Part shown: one piece after another, positions 49,351 to 57,162 of the stretch
Numbering within the stretch: position 1 is the stretch's first letter
How the letters are laid out: each line of letters opens with the position of its first letter
Assembly: GCF_000732615.1 (NCBI RefSeq)
Contig: NZ_JPGL01000030.1
Coordinates: 46,287-110,286 of the forward strand
From: Burkholderia paludis
GTDB taxonomy: Bacteria > Pseudomonadota > Gammaproteobacteria > Burkholderiales > Burkholderiaceae
Direction: 5' to 3'
DNA: 64,000 bases
The notes under the pieces: generated by a model
Told to the model about the DNA's origin: nothing
The model's database searches: none
What the model saw: only the letters and a program-made list of their open reading frames with translations
Made by a program: the position numbers and the translations under genes

Positions 49351-50744
49351 CGGCCGCCGCACCGAACCGCGCCGCGGCGCGCCGCGTGCTCGCCGCGACC
49401 TGCGTGAGCTACACGCTCGTGCTGCTCGACGCGTCCATCGTCAACGTCGCGCTCCTCGACATCGCCCACACGTTCGGCAGCCGCGTCGCCGGCCTGCAGT
49501 GGATCGTGAACGCGTACACGCTCGCGTTCGCGAGCCTGCTGATGACGGGCGGCACGCTCGGCGACCGGCTCGGCGACCGGAACGTCTATGTCGCGGGGCT
49601 CGCGGTCTTCGTCGCGGCGTCCGCGCTGTGCGGCGTCGCGCCGACCCTCCCGGCGCTCGCGCTGGCCCGCGCGCTGCAAGGGGTCGGCAGTGCGCTGCTG
49701 GTGCCCTGCTCGCTCGCGCTGATCAACCGGGCGTTCCCCGAACCGGCCGCGCGCGCGTCGGCGATCGGCCTGTGGATGGGCTGCGGCGGCATCGCGATGG
49801 CGTCGGGCCCGCTGATCGGCGGCCTGCTGATCCAGCTGTTCGGGTGGCGCAGCCTCTTCTTCGTGAACCTGCCGCTCGGGCTCGCCGGCATCTGGCTCGG
49901 CCGCACGGTCGCGCGCGCCGCCGTCGATCCGTCGCGGCATTTCGACTGGGGCGGCCAGGCGACGGCGATCGTCGCGATCGCGGCGCTGATCGGCACGCTG
50001 ATCGAGGGCCCGTCGCTCGGCTGGCGCTCGGCGCCGATCGTCGCCGGTGCGGTGACTAGCGTCGCTGCGTGGGTCGCGTTCCTCGCGATCGAGGCGCGGC
50101 GCCGCGAACCGATGCTGCCGCTCGCGTTCTTCCGCAACCGGCTGTTCGCGGGATCGACCTGCGTGTCGATGGCGTCGGCGTTCGTGTTCTACGGCCTGCT
50201 GTTCGTGCTCAGCCTGTTCTACCGGCAAATCCGCGGCGCGAGCCCGATCGACACGGGGCTCGCGTTCCTGCCGATGACCGCGATGGTCGCGCTCGGCGGA
50301 CTGTGCTCGGGGCGGCTCGTGGCGCGCTTCGGCGCACGCGGCACGATGTGCGCGGCGTTCGCGCTCTATGCGGCCGGCGCACTCGGCATGACGGGCCTCG
50401 GCGCGACGACCCCGGCGTGGCGCGCCGTCCTGCCGATGCTCGCGATCGGCTTCGCATCGGGCTTCATCTCGCCGGCCGCGACCTCGCCTGCACTCGGGAC
50501 GGTCGACCGGCGTCGCGCCGGCGTGGCGGCGGCCGCGCTGAACGCGGCGCGGCAGAGCGGATCGGCGCTCGGCGTGGCGATCTTCGGGGCGTGCATCGCG
50601 ACGCTGCAGTCGTTTCCGGCCGCGATGCGGGTAACGCTGGGCATGGCGGCCGGCGTGTCGGCGCTCGCCGCGGCGACGTGGTGGCTTACGACGCGGGCGA
50701 CCGGCGAGGCGGCCGCGCCGCTGCGCGCCGCATCGCGCCGGTAA
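49347..50744 (+). CDS. MFS drug-resistance transporter, DHA2 type
   Basis: 465 residues, fourteen predicted spans. DHA2 features are LDASIVNVALLDIAHTFG, QWIVNAYTLAFASLLMTGGTLGDRLG (motif A) and ALQGVGSALLVPCSLALI (motif C-like). Inner-membrane proton-driven exporter of unknown substrate. The open frame extends upstream, but ATG 49347 overlaps the previous stop and starts a normal N-terminus. Confidence 0.88.
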   Translation: MTAAAPNRAAARRVLAATCVSYTLVLLDASIVNVALLDIAHTFGSRVAGLQWIVNAYTLAFASLLMTGGTLGDRLGDRNVYVAGLAVFVAASALCGVAPTLPALALARALQGVGSALLVPCSLALINRAFPEPAARASAIGLWMGCGGIAMASGPLIGGLLIQLFGWRSLFFVNLPLGLAGIWLGRTVARAAVDPSRHFDWGGQATAIVAIAALIGTLIEGPSLGWRSAPIVAGAVTSVAAWVAFLAIEARRREPMLPLAFFRNRLFAGSTCVSMASAFVFYGLLFVLSLFYRQIRGASPIDTGLAFLPMTAMVALGGLCSGRLVARFGARGTMCAAFALYAAGALGMTGLGATTPAWRAVLPMLAIGFASGFISPAATSPALGTVDRRRAGVAAAALNAARQSGSALGVAIFGACIATLQSFPAAMRVTLGMAAGVSALAAATWWLTTRATGEAAAPLRAASRR

Positions 50745-50797
50745 CGTACGCGCCGGCCAACGCGCCCGCCGTCACCGGGTCGACACCCCGGCCGGCT

Positions 50798-51418
50798 TCA
50801 CGCGACATACATCGCGACGCTGACGAACTGGCACAGGCTGCCGGCCAGCACGAACAGATGCCAGATACCGTGCCCGTGGCGGATGCGTTCGTCGTTGATG
50901 AAGAAGTAGATCCCCGCGCTGTAGATCAGTCCGCCGGCCACGAGCCACGCGGTGCCGACCGGCGGCAGCGCATGGAGCAGCGGACGCACCGCGACGAGCG
51001 CGAGCCAGCCCATCAGCACGTAGAGGATCATCGACAGCATGCGCGTGCGCCGCCCGAGCGTCAGCTCCTGCACGATGCCGAGCACGGCCAGCCCCCAGCT
51101 CACGCCGAACAGCGACCAGCCCCACGGGCCCCGCAACGTGACCAGCGTGAACGGCGTGTAGCTGCCGGCGATCAGCAGGTAGATCGCCGAGTGGTCGCAC
51201 TTCTGCAGAATGGCTTTAAGACGGGGCTTGCGCACGCTGTGATAAAGCGTCGAGATCGCGTAGAGCACGCAGAGCATCGCGCCGTAGACGCTGAAGCTCA
51301 CCACCTTGTACGCATCGCCCGCGAGCGCCCCCATCGTCACCAGTGTCGCCAGTCCCGCCACCGACAGCACTGCGCCGACGAGATGGGTAATGCTGTTGAA
51401 ACGCTCACCGGCATGCAC
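50798..51418 (-). CDS. Haemolysin III (PAQR) family membrane protein
   Basis: 206 residues, seven predicted spans. Family motifs are GERFNSITHLVGAV, STLYHSVRK, KCDHSAIYLLIAGSYTPF and the C-terminal HGHGIWHLFVLAGS, whose His and Asp residues form the metal site of PAQR proteins. Start GTG 51418 with AGGAGG. Function in bacteria is unclear, perhaps envelope lipid homeostasis; haemolysis is known only for the founding member. Confidence 0.88.
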   Translation of the reverse strand: MHAGERFNSITHLVGAVLSVAGLATLVTMGALAGDAYKVVSFSVYGAMLCVLYAISTLYHSVRKPRLKAILQKCDHSAIYLLIAGSYTPFTLVTLRGPWGWSLFGVSWGLAVLGIVQELTLGRRTRMLSMILYVLMGWLALVAVRPLLHALPPVGTAWLVAGGLIYSAGIYFFINDERIRHGHGIWHLFVLAGSLCQFVSVAMYVA

Positions 51419-51574
51419 GACGGGATCCTCCTGCGCGGGTTGGTCGGAACGGGATAAATGGGCCCTATGATACCGGCCGAATGCAGGGGCCGCGCTGCGC
51501 GCCGGCAAACGAACGGATGCCGTGCGCGCCCGGCCGGGCGAGGAACAGCGCCGTGACCCGCGGCGCCGCAGCCG

Positions 51575-51868
51575 TCAATCGTCGACGCCTGCCGGCGGCG
51601 CCCACTCGGCCACGAGCCGCAGCAGCCCGGGAAAGCGCAGGTCGAGATCTTCGGTGCGCACGCGGCTGCGCCGCTAGAGCCCGTATTGACGCTGGCGCAG
51701 CACGCCGGCGTCGCGCAGCGCCTTGAAATGATGGGTGAGCGACGATTTCGGGCGGTCGAAGCCGAACCAGCCGCACGGATGATCGTAAGCCTCGGATTCC
51801 AGCATCAGCTTGCGCACGATCGTCAGCCGCAGCGGATCGGCCTGCACGTATCGGACGCCCGGCGCGCC
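51575..51868 (-). pseudogene. Remnant of an ArsR-type regulator gene
   Basis: The minus strand reads QADPLRLTIVRKLMLESEAYDHP, then SSLTHHFKALRDAGVLRQRQYGL, a clear ArsR-like winged helix, followed by an in-frame TAG at 51674-51676. Beyond it the frame continues with RRSRVRTEDLDLRFPGLLRLVAEW to TGA at 51575, a normal ArsR-type tail, so TAG probably replaced GAG. The first codons are missing: upstream of about 51868 the sequence is instead the other strand of a transporter remnant. Confidence 0.75.
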
Positions 51869-52054
51869 GAGGCGAACGCCGTCATGAACATCGGCGGCTA
51901 CCTGCCGGCGGGATTGATGCCCGTGATGACCGGCTACGCGATCGATCGCGTCGGCTTCACGGCCGGCGCAACCGGCTTCGCCGTCGCCCTGACCGCGATC
52001 GCGCTCGCCGCGGGCGCCGCGGCCGTTCTCGCGCTCCGTCACGACAACGACTGA
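51869..52054 (+). pseudogene. 3' remnant of an MFS transporter gene
   Basis: The plus strand codes for about 60 residues typical of an MFS C-terminus: NIGGYLPAGLMPVMTGYAI, DRVGFTAGATGFAVALTAIALAAG, ending LALRHDND. The first 350 or so codons are absent. Together with the arsR remnant this is the scar of a deletion that removed the intergenic region and facing 5' ends of a divergent arsR-MFS pair. The break point near 51868 is approximate. Confidence 0.7.
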
Positions 52055-52141
52055 CGGCCGCGCGCACGGGCAGGCATTCGAACAGGCGGGGCAATCGCCG
52101 ATGCGAGGACGCGCCGCAAACGGGCCGGCTTCGGCCGGCGA

Positions 52142-53026
52142 TCAGGCGCGCGGCGGCTCGGCGCGGGAGCGGTACTGCTCGATCCACTTCAGCGACTGGG
52201 CGATGCCGCCGAACGGGAAGAAATGCAGGCTCACCTTGCCATGCGCCGGCGTCAGGCCGGTGGCCAGACGATCGACAAAACGATCCGGCCCGGCCGTGCC
52301 GAACAGCTTGCCGATCGAGACACCGTACTTGGACCACATCGATGCGCATGCGCTGACGCCGCACAATGCGGCGTAGCGCGCAAGCACCGCGATGCCCGCC
52401 GGGCCCGGCACGCCCACGCGCACGGGATGTTCAATGCCCCGCTCGCGCAGCGCTTGCAGCCACGTCAGCACGATGTCGGCGTCGAACGCAAACTGCGTGA
52501 CGATCAAGGGTGTCATGCCGCGCCGCGCGATGCTGTCGCACTTGCGTTCGAGCACATCCCACCGATCGGCCGTGCTCATGACCGGATGGCCGTCGGGATG
52601 GCCGCCCACGCCGACCACCTTGATGCCCGAGCGCTCGAAAATACCCGTCTCGATCAGCGACGAACTGTCGGAAAACGGCCCCATCGGGGTGGACGGATCT
52701 CCGGCGATCACGAAGCAGCGCTCGACGCCGGCTTCGGCGACCGCGCGCGTGACGAACGCGTCAAGCTCGGCGAGCGACCCGATGCGGCGCGCGGAAAAAT
52801 GCGGCATCGGCTCGAAGCCGAGTCTGCGCACGGCACGCGCCGCGGCCAGTCGCGCGTCGTTGTCCTCGCCCGGCAGATAGGGAATCGAAATCGTCGACGC
52901 GGGCAATAGCCGGGGCGCCGCCGCGGTCAGCGCGGGAATGTCCTTCGCGGTGACTTCCAGCGAATAGGCGTCGGTGATGTTGCCGGCCGACCCGGGATTT
53001 TCTGGGTGAATCAAGAGACTTGCCAT
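52142..53026 (-). CDS. Methylenetetrahydrofolate reductase-like protein
   Basis: 294 residues, a TIM-barrel flavoprotein of the MTHFR superfamily: SLEVTAKDIPAL at the N-terminus, FVIAGDPSTPMGPFSD (FAD/folate region), GIKVVGVGGHPDGHP, TQFAFDAD and GVPGPAG. It is more divergent than housekeeping MetF, which is normally elsewhere in the genome. Third gene on the minus strand after metR-type and queH. It could feed a methyl or formaldehyde-level one-carbon unit to the neighbouring MesD/DUF1852 system, although MesD itself has been reported not to need methyl-folate. Confidence 0.82.
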   Translation of the reverse strand: MASLLIHPENPGSAGNITDAYSLEVTAKDIPALTAAAPRLLPASTISIPYLPGEDNDARLAAARAVRRLGFEPMPHFSARRIGSLAELDAFVTRAVAEAGVERCFVIAGDPSTPMGPFSDSSSLIETGIFERSGIKVVGVGGHPDGHPVMSTADRWDVLERKCDSIARRGMTPLIVTQFAFDADIVLTWLQALRERGIEHPVRVGVPGPAGIAVLARYAALCGVSACASMWSKYGVSIGKLFGTAGPDRFVDRLATGLTPAHGKVSLHFFPFGGIAQSLKWIEQYRSRAEPPRA

Positions 53027-53136
53027 GCCTGCCGACTATCGGGAGCGCTCCGGCACGCCGCGCCGATCGCGCGGGCCGGAAGCCGTTGAACACACTCTGG
53101 AGGCCCGGGCGTGGCGTCGCTCACCCGGGCGGCGCA

Positions 53137-53805
53137 TCATTCTTCCACCGGCATCTCGTCGCCGTAGAACTTCACGCCCAGCTGGATGCGCTCGCGGCCG
53201 CTTTCCACCCGGTGCCGGTTCGTGTCGCGCAGCGAGTACACGCATCCGCAATACTCCTGCTGATAGAAGTTCTCGCGCTTGCTGATCTCGATCATGCGCG
53301 CGGAGCCGCCGCCCTTGCGCCAGTTGTATTCCCAGTACATCAGGCCGGGGTACCTGGCCGCCGCACGCACGCCGCAGTCGTTGATCTGCTGCATGTTCTT
53401 CCAGCGCGAAATGCCCAGGGAACTGGTGATCACCGGAAAGCCGTGCTCGTGCGCATACAGCGCCGTGCGCTCGAAGCGCATGTCGAAGCACATGGTGCAG
53501 CGCACGCCGCGCTCGGGCTCGTGCTCCATGCCCCGGGCCCGTTCGAACCAGTTGTCGCGATCGTAGTCCGCATCGACGAAAGGCACGCCGAACTGCTCGG
53601 CGAAACGGATGTTCTCGTTCTTGCGCAGCTCGTATTCCTTGAGCGGATGGATGTTGGGGTTGTAGAAGAAGATGGTGTAGTCGATGCCCGAGGCCAGCAT
53701 GGCCTCCATGACCTCGCCCGAGCAGGGCGCGCAGCAGGAATGCAGCAGCACCTTGTCGTGGCCGCCGGGCAGCGGCAGCGGTTTGCGTTCGACGGTGGTG
53801 TTCAT
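53137..53805 (-). CDS. queH: Epoxyqueuosine reductase QueH
   Basis: 222 residues (formerly DUF208). Reduces epoxyqueuosine to queuosine in tRNA without cobalamin, unlike QueG. Metal/cluster cysteines are HSCCAPCSGE near residue 22, VRCTMCFD near 103 and YCGCVYS near 185. The ATG overlaps the stop of the LysR-type gene by one base (TGATG), so the two are translationally coupled. Placement in a methionine-synthesis cluster rather than with queuosine genes is unusual. Confidence 0.9.
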   Translation of the reverse strand: MNTTVERKPLPLPGGHDKVLLHSCCAPCSGEVMEAMLASGIDYTIFFYNPNIHPLKEYELRKNENIRFAEQFGVPFVDADYDRDNWFERARGMEHEPERGVRCTMCFDMRFERTALYAHEHGFPVITSSLGISRWKNMQQINDCGVRAAARYPGLMYWEYNWRKGGGSARMIEISKRENFYQQEYCGCVYSLRDTNRHRVESGRERIQLGVKFYGDEMPVEE

Positions 53806-54719
53806 CAGTGGGCTCCTTGCTCGATGGCGGCGGCAGTGACAGGCTGGCGGGACAGTTCGATGAAGGCCCGCACGTAGTCGATGGCGGTGTCCGCCTCGCG
53901 CGCCCCCAGGAAGATCTGCTTGGCGACGCCGTGCACGCCCAGCCGCACCGGCACCACGTCCATCTTGACTGCGTATTCCTCGACCAGCCAGCGCGGCAGG
54001 GCAGCCACCCCGCGACCGCTGGCCACCATCTGCAGCATGATGTCGGTGGTTTCGATCGCCTTGTGGCGCCTGGGCGTGACGCCAGCCGGCAACAGGAACT
54101 GGTTGTAGATGTCCAGGCGCTCGATGTCCACCGGGTAGCTGATGAGCACCTCCTGGGTCAGCTGCTGAGGCTTCACGTATGCCGCCGAAGCCAGGGCATG
54201 GCCCTTGGCCACGACGAGCACCTGCTCGTAGTCGAACACCGGCTCGAACTTCAGTCCCGGCTTGAACAGCGGATCGGGCGTGACCAGCAGGTCGATCTCG
54301 TAGCCGAAGAGCGCGCCGATCCCGCCGAACTGGAACTTCTGCTTGACGTCCACATCCACGTCGGGCCACGCGGCCAGATAGGGGGACACCACCTTGAGCA
54401 GCCACTGGTAGCACGGGTGGCATTCCATGCCGATGCGCAGCGCACCGCGCTCGCCCTGCGCGAACTGGCCCAGGCGCTCTTCGGCCAGGTCCAGTTGCGG
54501 CAGCACCCGGTTCGCAACCGCCAGCAGGTACTGGCCGGCCTGCGTCAGGCGCAGGCTGCGACCTTCGCGCAGCCAGATGTCGGTGCCCAGTTGCTGCTCC
54601 AGCTTCTTCATGCTGTGGCTCAGAGCCGACTGGGTCAGGTTCAGCACGCCCGCAGCGGCCGTCAGCGACCCTTGCTTCTCGACCTGCTGAACGATGCTGA
54701 GGTGGATGCGCTCAAGCAT
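53805..54719 (-). CDS. metR: MetR-type LysR regulator
   Basis: 304 residues. Winged helix-turn-helix (about 3-61: IHLSIVQQVEKQGSLTAAAGVLNLTQSALSHSMKKLEQQLG) and a co-inducer domain with FDYEQVLVVAKGHAL and CHPCYQWLL. The sequence follows E. coli MetR, which uses homocysteine as co-inducer for methionine genes. Divergent from the FMN reductase gene and upstream of mesX/mesD, so it is the likely controller of the island. A 23-bp palindrome lies directly upstream. Confidence 0.88.
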   Translation of the reverse strand: MLERIHLSIVQQVEKQGSLTAAAGVLNLTQSALSHSMKKLEQQLGTDIWLREGRSLRLTQAGQYLLAVANRVLPQLDLAEERLGQFAQGERGALRIGMECHPCYQWLLKVVSPYLAAWPDVDVDVKQKFQFGGIGALFGYEIDLLVTPDPLFKPGLKFEPVFDYEQVLVVAKGHALASAAYVKPQQLTQEVLISYPVDIERLDIYNQFLLPAGVTPRRHKAIETTDIMLQMVASGRGVAALPRWLVEEYAVKMDVVPVRLGVHGVAKQIFLGAREADTAIDYVRAFIELSRQPVTAAAIEQGAH

Positions 54720-54745
54720 TTAGATGATCCGTATTCATGGATTCG

Positions 54746-54768
54746 TGAAATAAAACCATTTTACTTCA
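54746..54768. promoter_or_regulatory. Palindromic operator upstream of the MetR-type gene
   Basis: TGAAATAAAA and TTTTACTTCA are inverted around CCA, matching at nine of ten positions, 27 bp upstream of the regulator start. The TGAA/TTCA ends are those of MetR boxes, with longer spacing. Probably bound by the adjacent LysR-type protein for autoregulation and activation of the divergent gene. Confidence 0.65.
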
Positions 54769-55025
54769 TCATCCCCCCTCGGTAGCATCCGTTTCCATTG
54801 TTCTTTTGCATTTTTCGGAGCGGCCGTGGCCATCGTTCACCACCCCGGATCGTGTGGGTGCCAGAGCAGGTCCCGGCGTTGAACCGCGGCGTCCCGGCCC
54901 ATCCCCACATGGCGGATTGGCGATGCGTGCCCGGCCCGCAGCAACGGGCGTGGGCGGGAGACGGCCCGGGGCGGGACCGGGCGGATTGCCCGGCGCCGTA
55001 CAGATCAATCCATATGGAAGCGAAA

Positions 55026-55607
55026 ATGACACGTCCACTCCGTTTAGTCGCGGTTTCCGGCGGGCTGCAACGCCCCTCCAAGTCCGCCGCCCTGGCAGAA
55101 CACCTGCTGGACCTGATCGCCGACGAAGTCCCGAGCACACAGCGCCTGGTGGAACTGGGCCAGCTCGCGCCGCAGCTTGCCGGAGCGGTCTGGCGGACCC
55201 AACTGCCCGACACGGTCGAGCGGGAACTTGCCGCGGTCGAGCAGGCCGACGTCCTGGTGGTGACGACGCCGGTTTTCCGCGGCTCCTACACGGGGCTGTT
55301 CAAGCACTTCTTCGACTTCATCGATCAGGATGCCTTGCTTGACAAGCCGATCCTGCTGGCGGCCACCGGCGGCAGCGAGCGCCACGCGCTGGTGATAGAT
55401 CACCAGTTGCGGCCGCTGTTCAGCTTCTTCCAGGCACGCACGTTGCCGCTGGGCGTCTACGCGACCGACAAGGATTTCGTGGACTATCGTCTGCAGAACG
55501 AAGCCCTGATCGAGCGCGCCAGACTGGCGGTCCAACGGGCCCTGCCGCTGATCGAACTGACGCGCCATACAAGCTCGGCCACCGCCGACGAAGCAGTCGC
55601 GGCCTGA
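55026..55607 (+). CDS. msuE: NAD(P)H-dependent FMN reductase, MsuE type
   Basis: 193 residues, flavodoxin-like NADPH_FMN_red fold: LVAVSGGLQRPSKSAALAEHLL (phosphate loop), VLVVTTPVFRGSYTGLFKHFFDFI and ATGGSERHALVIDHQLRPLFSFF. MsuE/SsuE proteins hand reduced FMN to flavin-dependent monooxygenases, classically in sulfonate use. No monooxygenase of the SsuD type is present here; the next gene is DUF1852, an oxygen-requiring partner of MesD, so reduced flavin may be delivered to it. Start MTRPLRLVAVSG at 55026 after GGAAGCG. Confidence 0.88.
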   Translation: MTRPLRLVAVSGGLQRPSKSAALAEHLLDLIADEVPSTQRLVELGQLAPQLAGAVWRTQLPDTVERELAAVEQADVLVVTTPVFRGSYTGLFKHFFDFIDQDALLDKPILLAATGGSERHALVIDHQLRPLFSFFQARTLPLGVYATDKDFVDYRLQNEALIERARLAVQRALPLIELTRHTSSATADEAVAA

Positions 55608-56150
55608 AACGGGAGTCATCCCGCAGCCGCGTGGCCCTGAATTCACCTTCAATTGACCCGGGCAGCCGCGCCGCGACAGCGTCAAAGGTCTCGTCCCTGG
55701 CGATGCAAACGGCTTCGACCCCGAGCGTCTTCTTGAAGCGTCTGGCCCGGGTGTTGTGGCACGGATCGCCAGGCGGGCTCGTCGAGCCGCACAGGCCGGC
55801 ACGTATCGTCAGGGAGTACTGCGCATCGGGCGCGGCGATCGATGTGCACGATGCAATCCGCCGCGGCTTGCAGCTGTCCACCACGGATGTCGAAGCTGCG
55901 AACGCCAGCGGCATGCCTTCGGTACGGGCCCGCGGACACATCGACACGGCCACCGAACATGAATGCAGCTAATGCATCAATGAGATTAATTCACTTTTTT
56001 TAATCGATAGTCCGACATAAAATAAACCATACTCCCGGCAATAGTCACCCCAAAGACTGCCGAGCGGGAACAGCATTAACCAGATTTAAAATCCCGGAAT
56101 CGAAAAAACAGATTCGGATTTTATAGCGGAACCTACGGCGCCAGATCACC
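55608..56150. other. Intergenic region before mesX
   Basis: 540 bp. Up to 55970 it is GC-rich, and one plus-strand frame (ending GHIDTATEHECS) could be a gene remnant, but I cannot name it. From 55970 it is strongly AT-rich with a MetR-like box and a TAAAAT at 56018-56023 that may be the -10 of mesX. Confidence 0.5.
55981..55993. promoter_or_regulatory. MetR-like box upstream of mesX
   Basis: TGAGATTAATTCA matches the enterobacterial MetR consensus TGAA-N5-TTCA with one mismatch, at 25 bp before a possible -10. Binding by the local MetR-type protein is inferred. Confidence 0.55.
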
Positions 56151-57134
56151 ATGAACAAAGATTTTTCATTCAGCATCAAGAGCATTTGTTTCGATGAAAA
56201 TTATCATCCGTCGGACAGTACGCGCATAACGACCAATTTCGCGAATCTGGCCAGGGGAACGAGCCGCCAGGAGAACCTGCGCAACACCCTGAGGATGATC
56301 GACAATCGCTTCAATAATCTGGCGCACTGGGATAACCCGACGGGCGATCGCTACTCTGTCGAGCTCGAGATCATTTCCGTGGAAATGAATATCGACGCCA
56401 AGGACAGCGACGACGCATTCCCGTTGATCGAGATTCTGAAAACGAATATCGTTGACAAGCAAACCAACGAGCGCATCGACGGCATCGTCGGGAACAATTT
56501 CTCCTCTTACGTGCGCGATTACGACTTCAGCGTACTGCTGCCGGAGTACAACAACAACAAGTCCACCTTCAGCACCCCGGACGATTTCGGCGATCTGCAC
56601 GGCAAGCTGTTCAAGCATTTCATAAACTCGGACACCTACAAAGAGCGCTTCGACAAGCCGCCGGTCATCTGCATCAGCGCGTCGAGCAGCAAGACCTATC
56701 ACCGGACTGAAAATCAGCACCCGGTGCTGGGCGTCGAGTATCGGCAAAACGAGTTTTCCTCGACCGATCAGTATTTCGAGAAAATGGGCCTGCAGGTTCG
56801 CTATTTCATGCCGCCGAACAGCGTCGCGCCCCTGGCCTTTTATTTCCGCGGCGACCTGCTTGGCGACTACACCAATCTCGAGCTTATCGGCACCATCAGC
56901 ACGATGGAAACGTTCCAGAAAATCTACCGGCCCGAGATTTACAATGCCAATTCCGCGGCAGGGCGGTTCTATCAGCCGAGCCTGAAGCACCAGGATTATT
57001 CGTTGACGCAAATTGTCTATGACCGGGAAGAGCGCAGCCAGTTAGCCGTCAAGCAGGGCAAATTTACAGAAGAACATTTCATCAAGCCGTACAAGACTAC
57101 GCTTGAGCAATGGGCTGCCAATTACGCTCTTTAA
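56151..57134 (+). CDS. mesX: DUF1852 protein (MesX), oxygen-requiring partner of MesD
   Basis: 327 residues without membrane segment or signal peptide. Recognised as DUF1852 by its conserved start (DFSFSIKSICFDENYHPSDS, TRITTNFANLARG) and its position before a core MetE. Published genetics on other bacteria show that MesD needs DUF1852 and oxygen, and needs neither methyl-folate nor cobalamin. The chemistry of DUF1852 is unknown to me. Asn/Asp-rich, with AAA/AAT codons and lower GC than the genome average, which suggests transfer. The start has only a weak ribosome-binding site. Confidence 0.88.
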   Translation: MNKDFSFSIKSICFDENYHPSDSTRITTNFANLARGTSRQENLRNTLRMIDNRFNNLAHWDNPTGDRYSVELEIISVEMNIDAKDSDDAFPLIEILKTNIVDKQTNERIDGIVGNNFSSYVRDYDFSVLLPEYNNNKSTFSTPDDFGDLHGKLFKHFINSDTYKERFDKPPVICISASSSKTYHRTENQHPVLGVEYRQNEFSSTDQYFEKMGLQVRYFMPPNSVAPLAFYFRGDLLGDYTNLELIGTISTMETFQKIYRPEIYNANSAAGRFYQPSLKHQDYSLTQIVYDREERSQLAVKQGKFTEEHFIKPYKTTLEQWAANYAL

Positions 57135-57162
57135 TCAACCAGGATACGCGAATTCATTTGTC

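Noticed and set aside
53027..53136. Separate promoter for the MTHFR-like gene
   Set aside because: The 110-bp gap holds no clear -35/-10 pair; treated as part of the metR-queH transcript.
55631..55972. Plus-strand frame between msuE and mesX
   Set aside because: Could be a remnant, but no start signal or family match; overlapping frames on the other strand look equally good.
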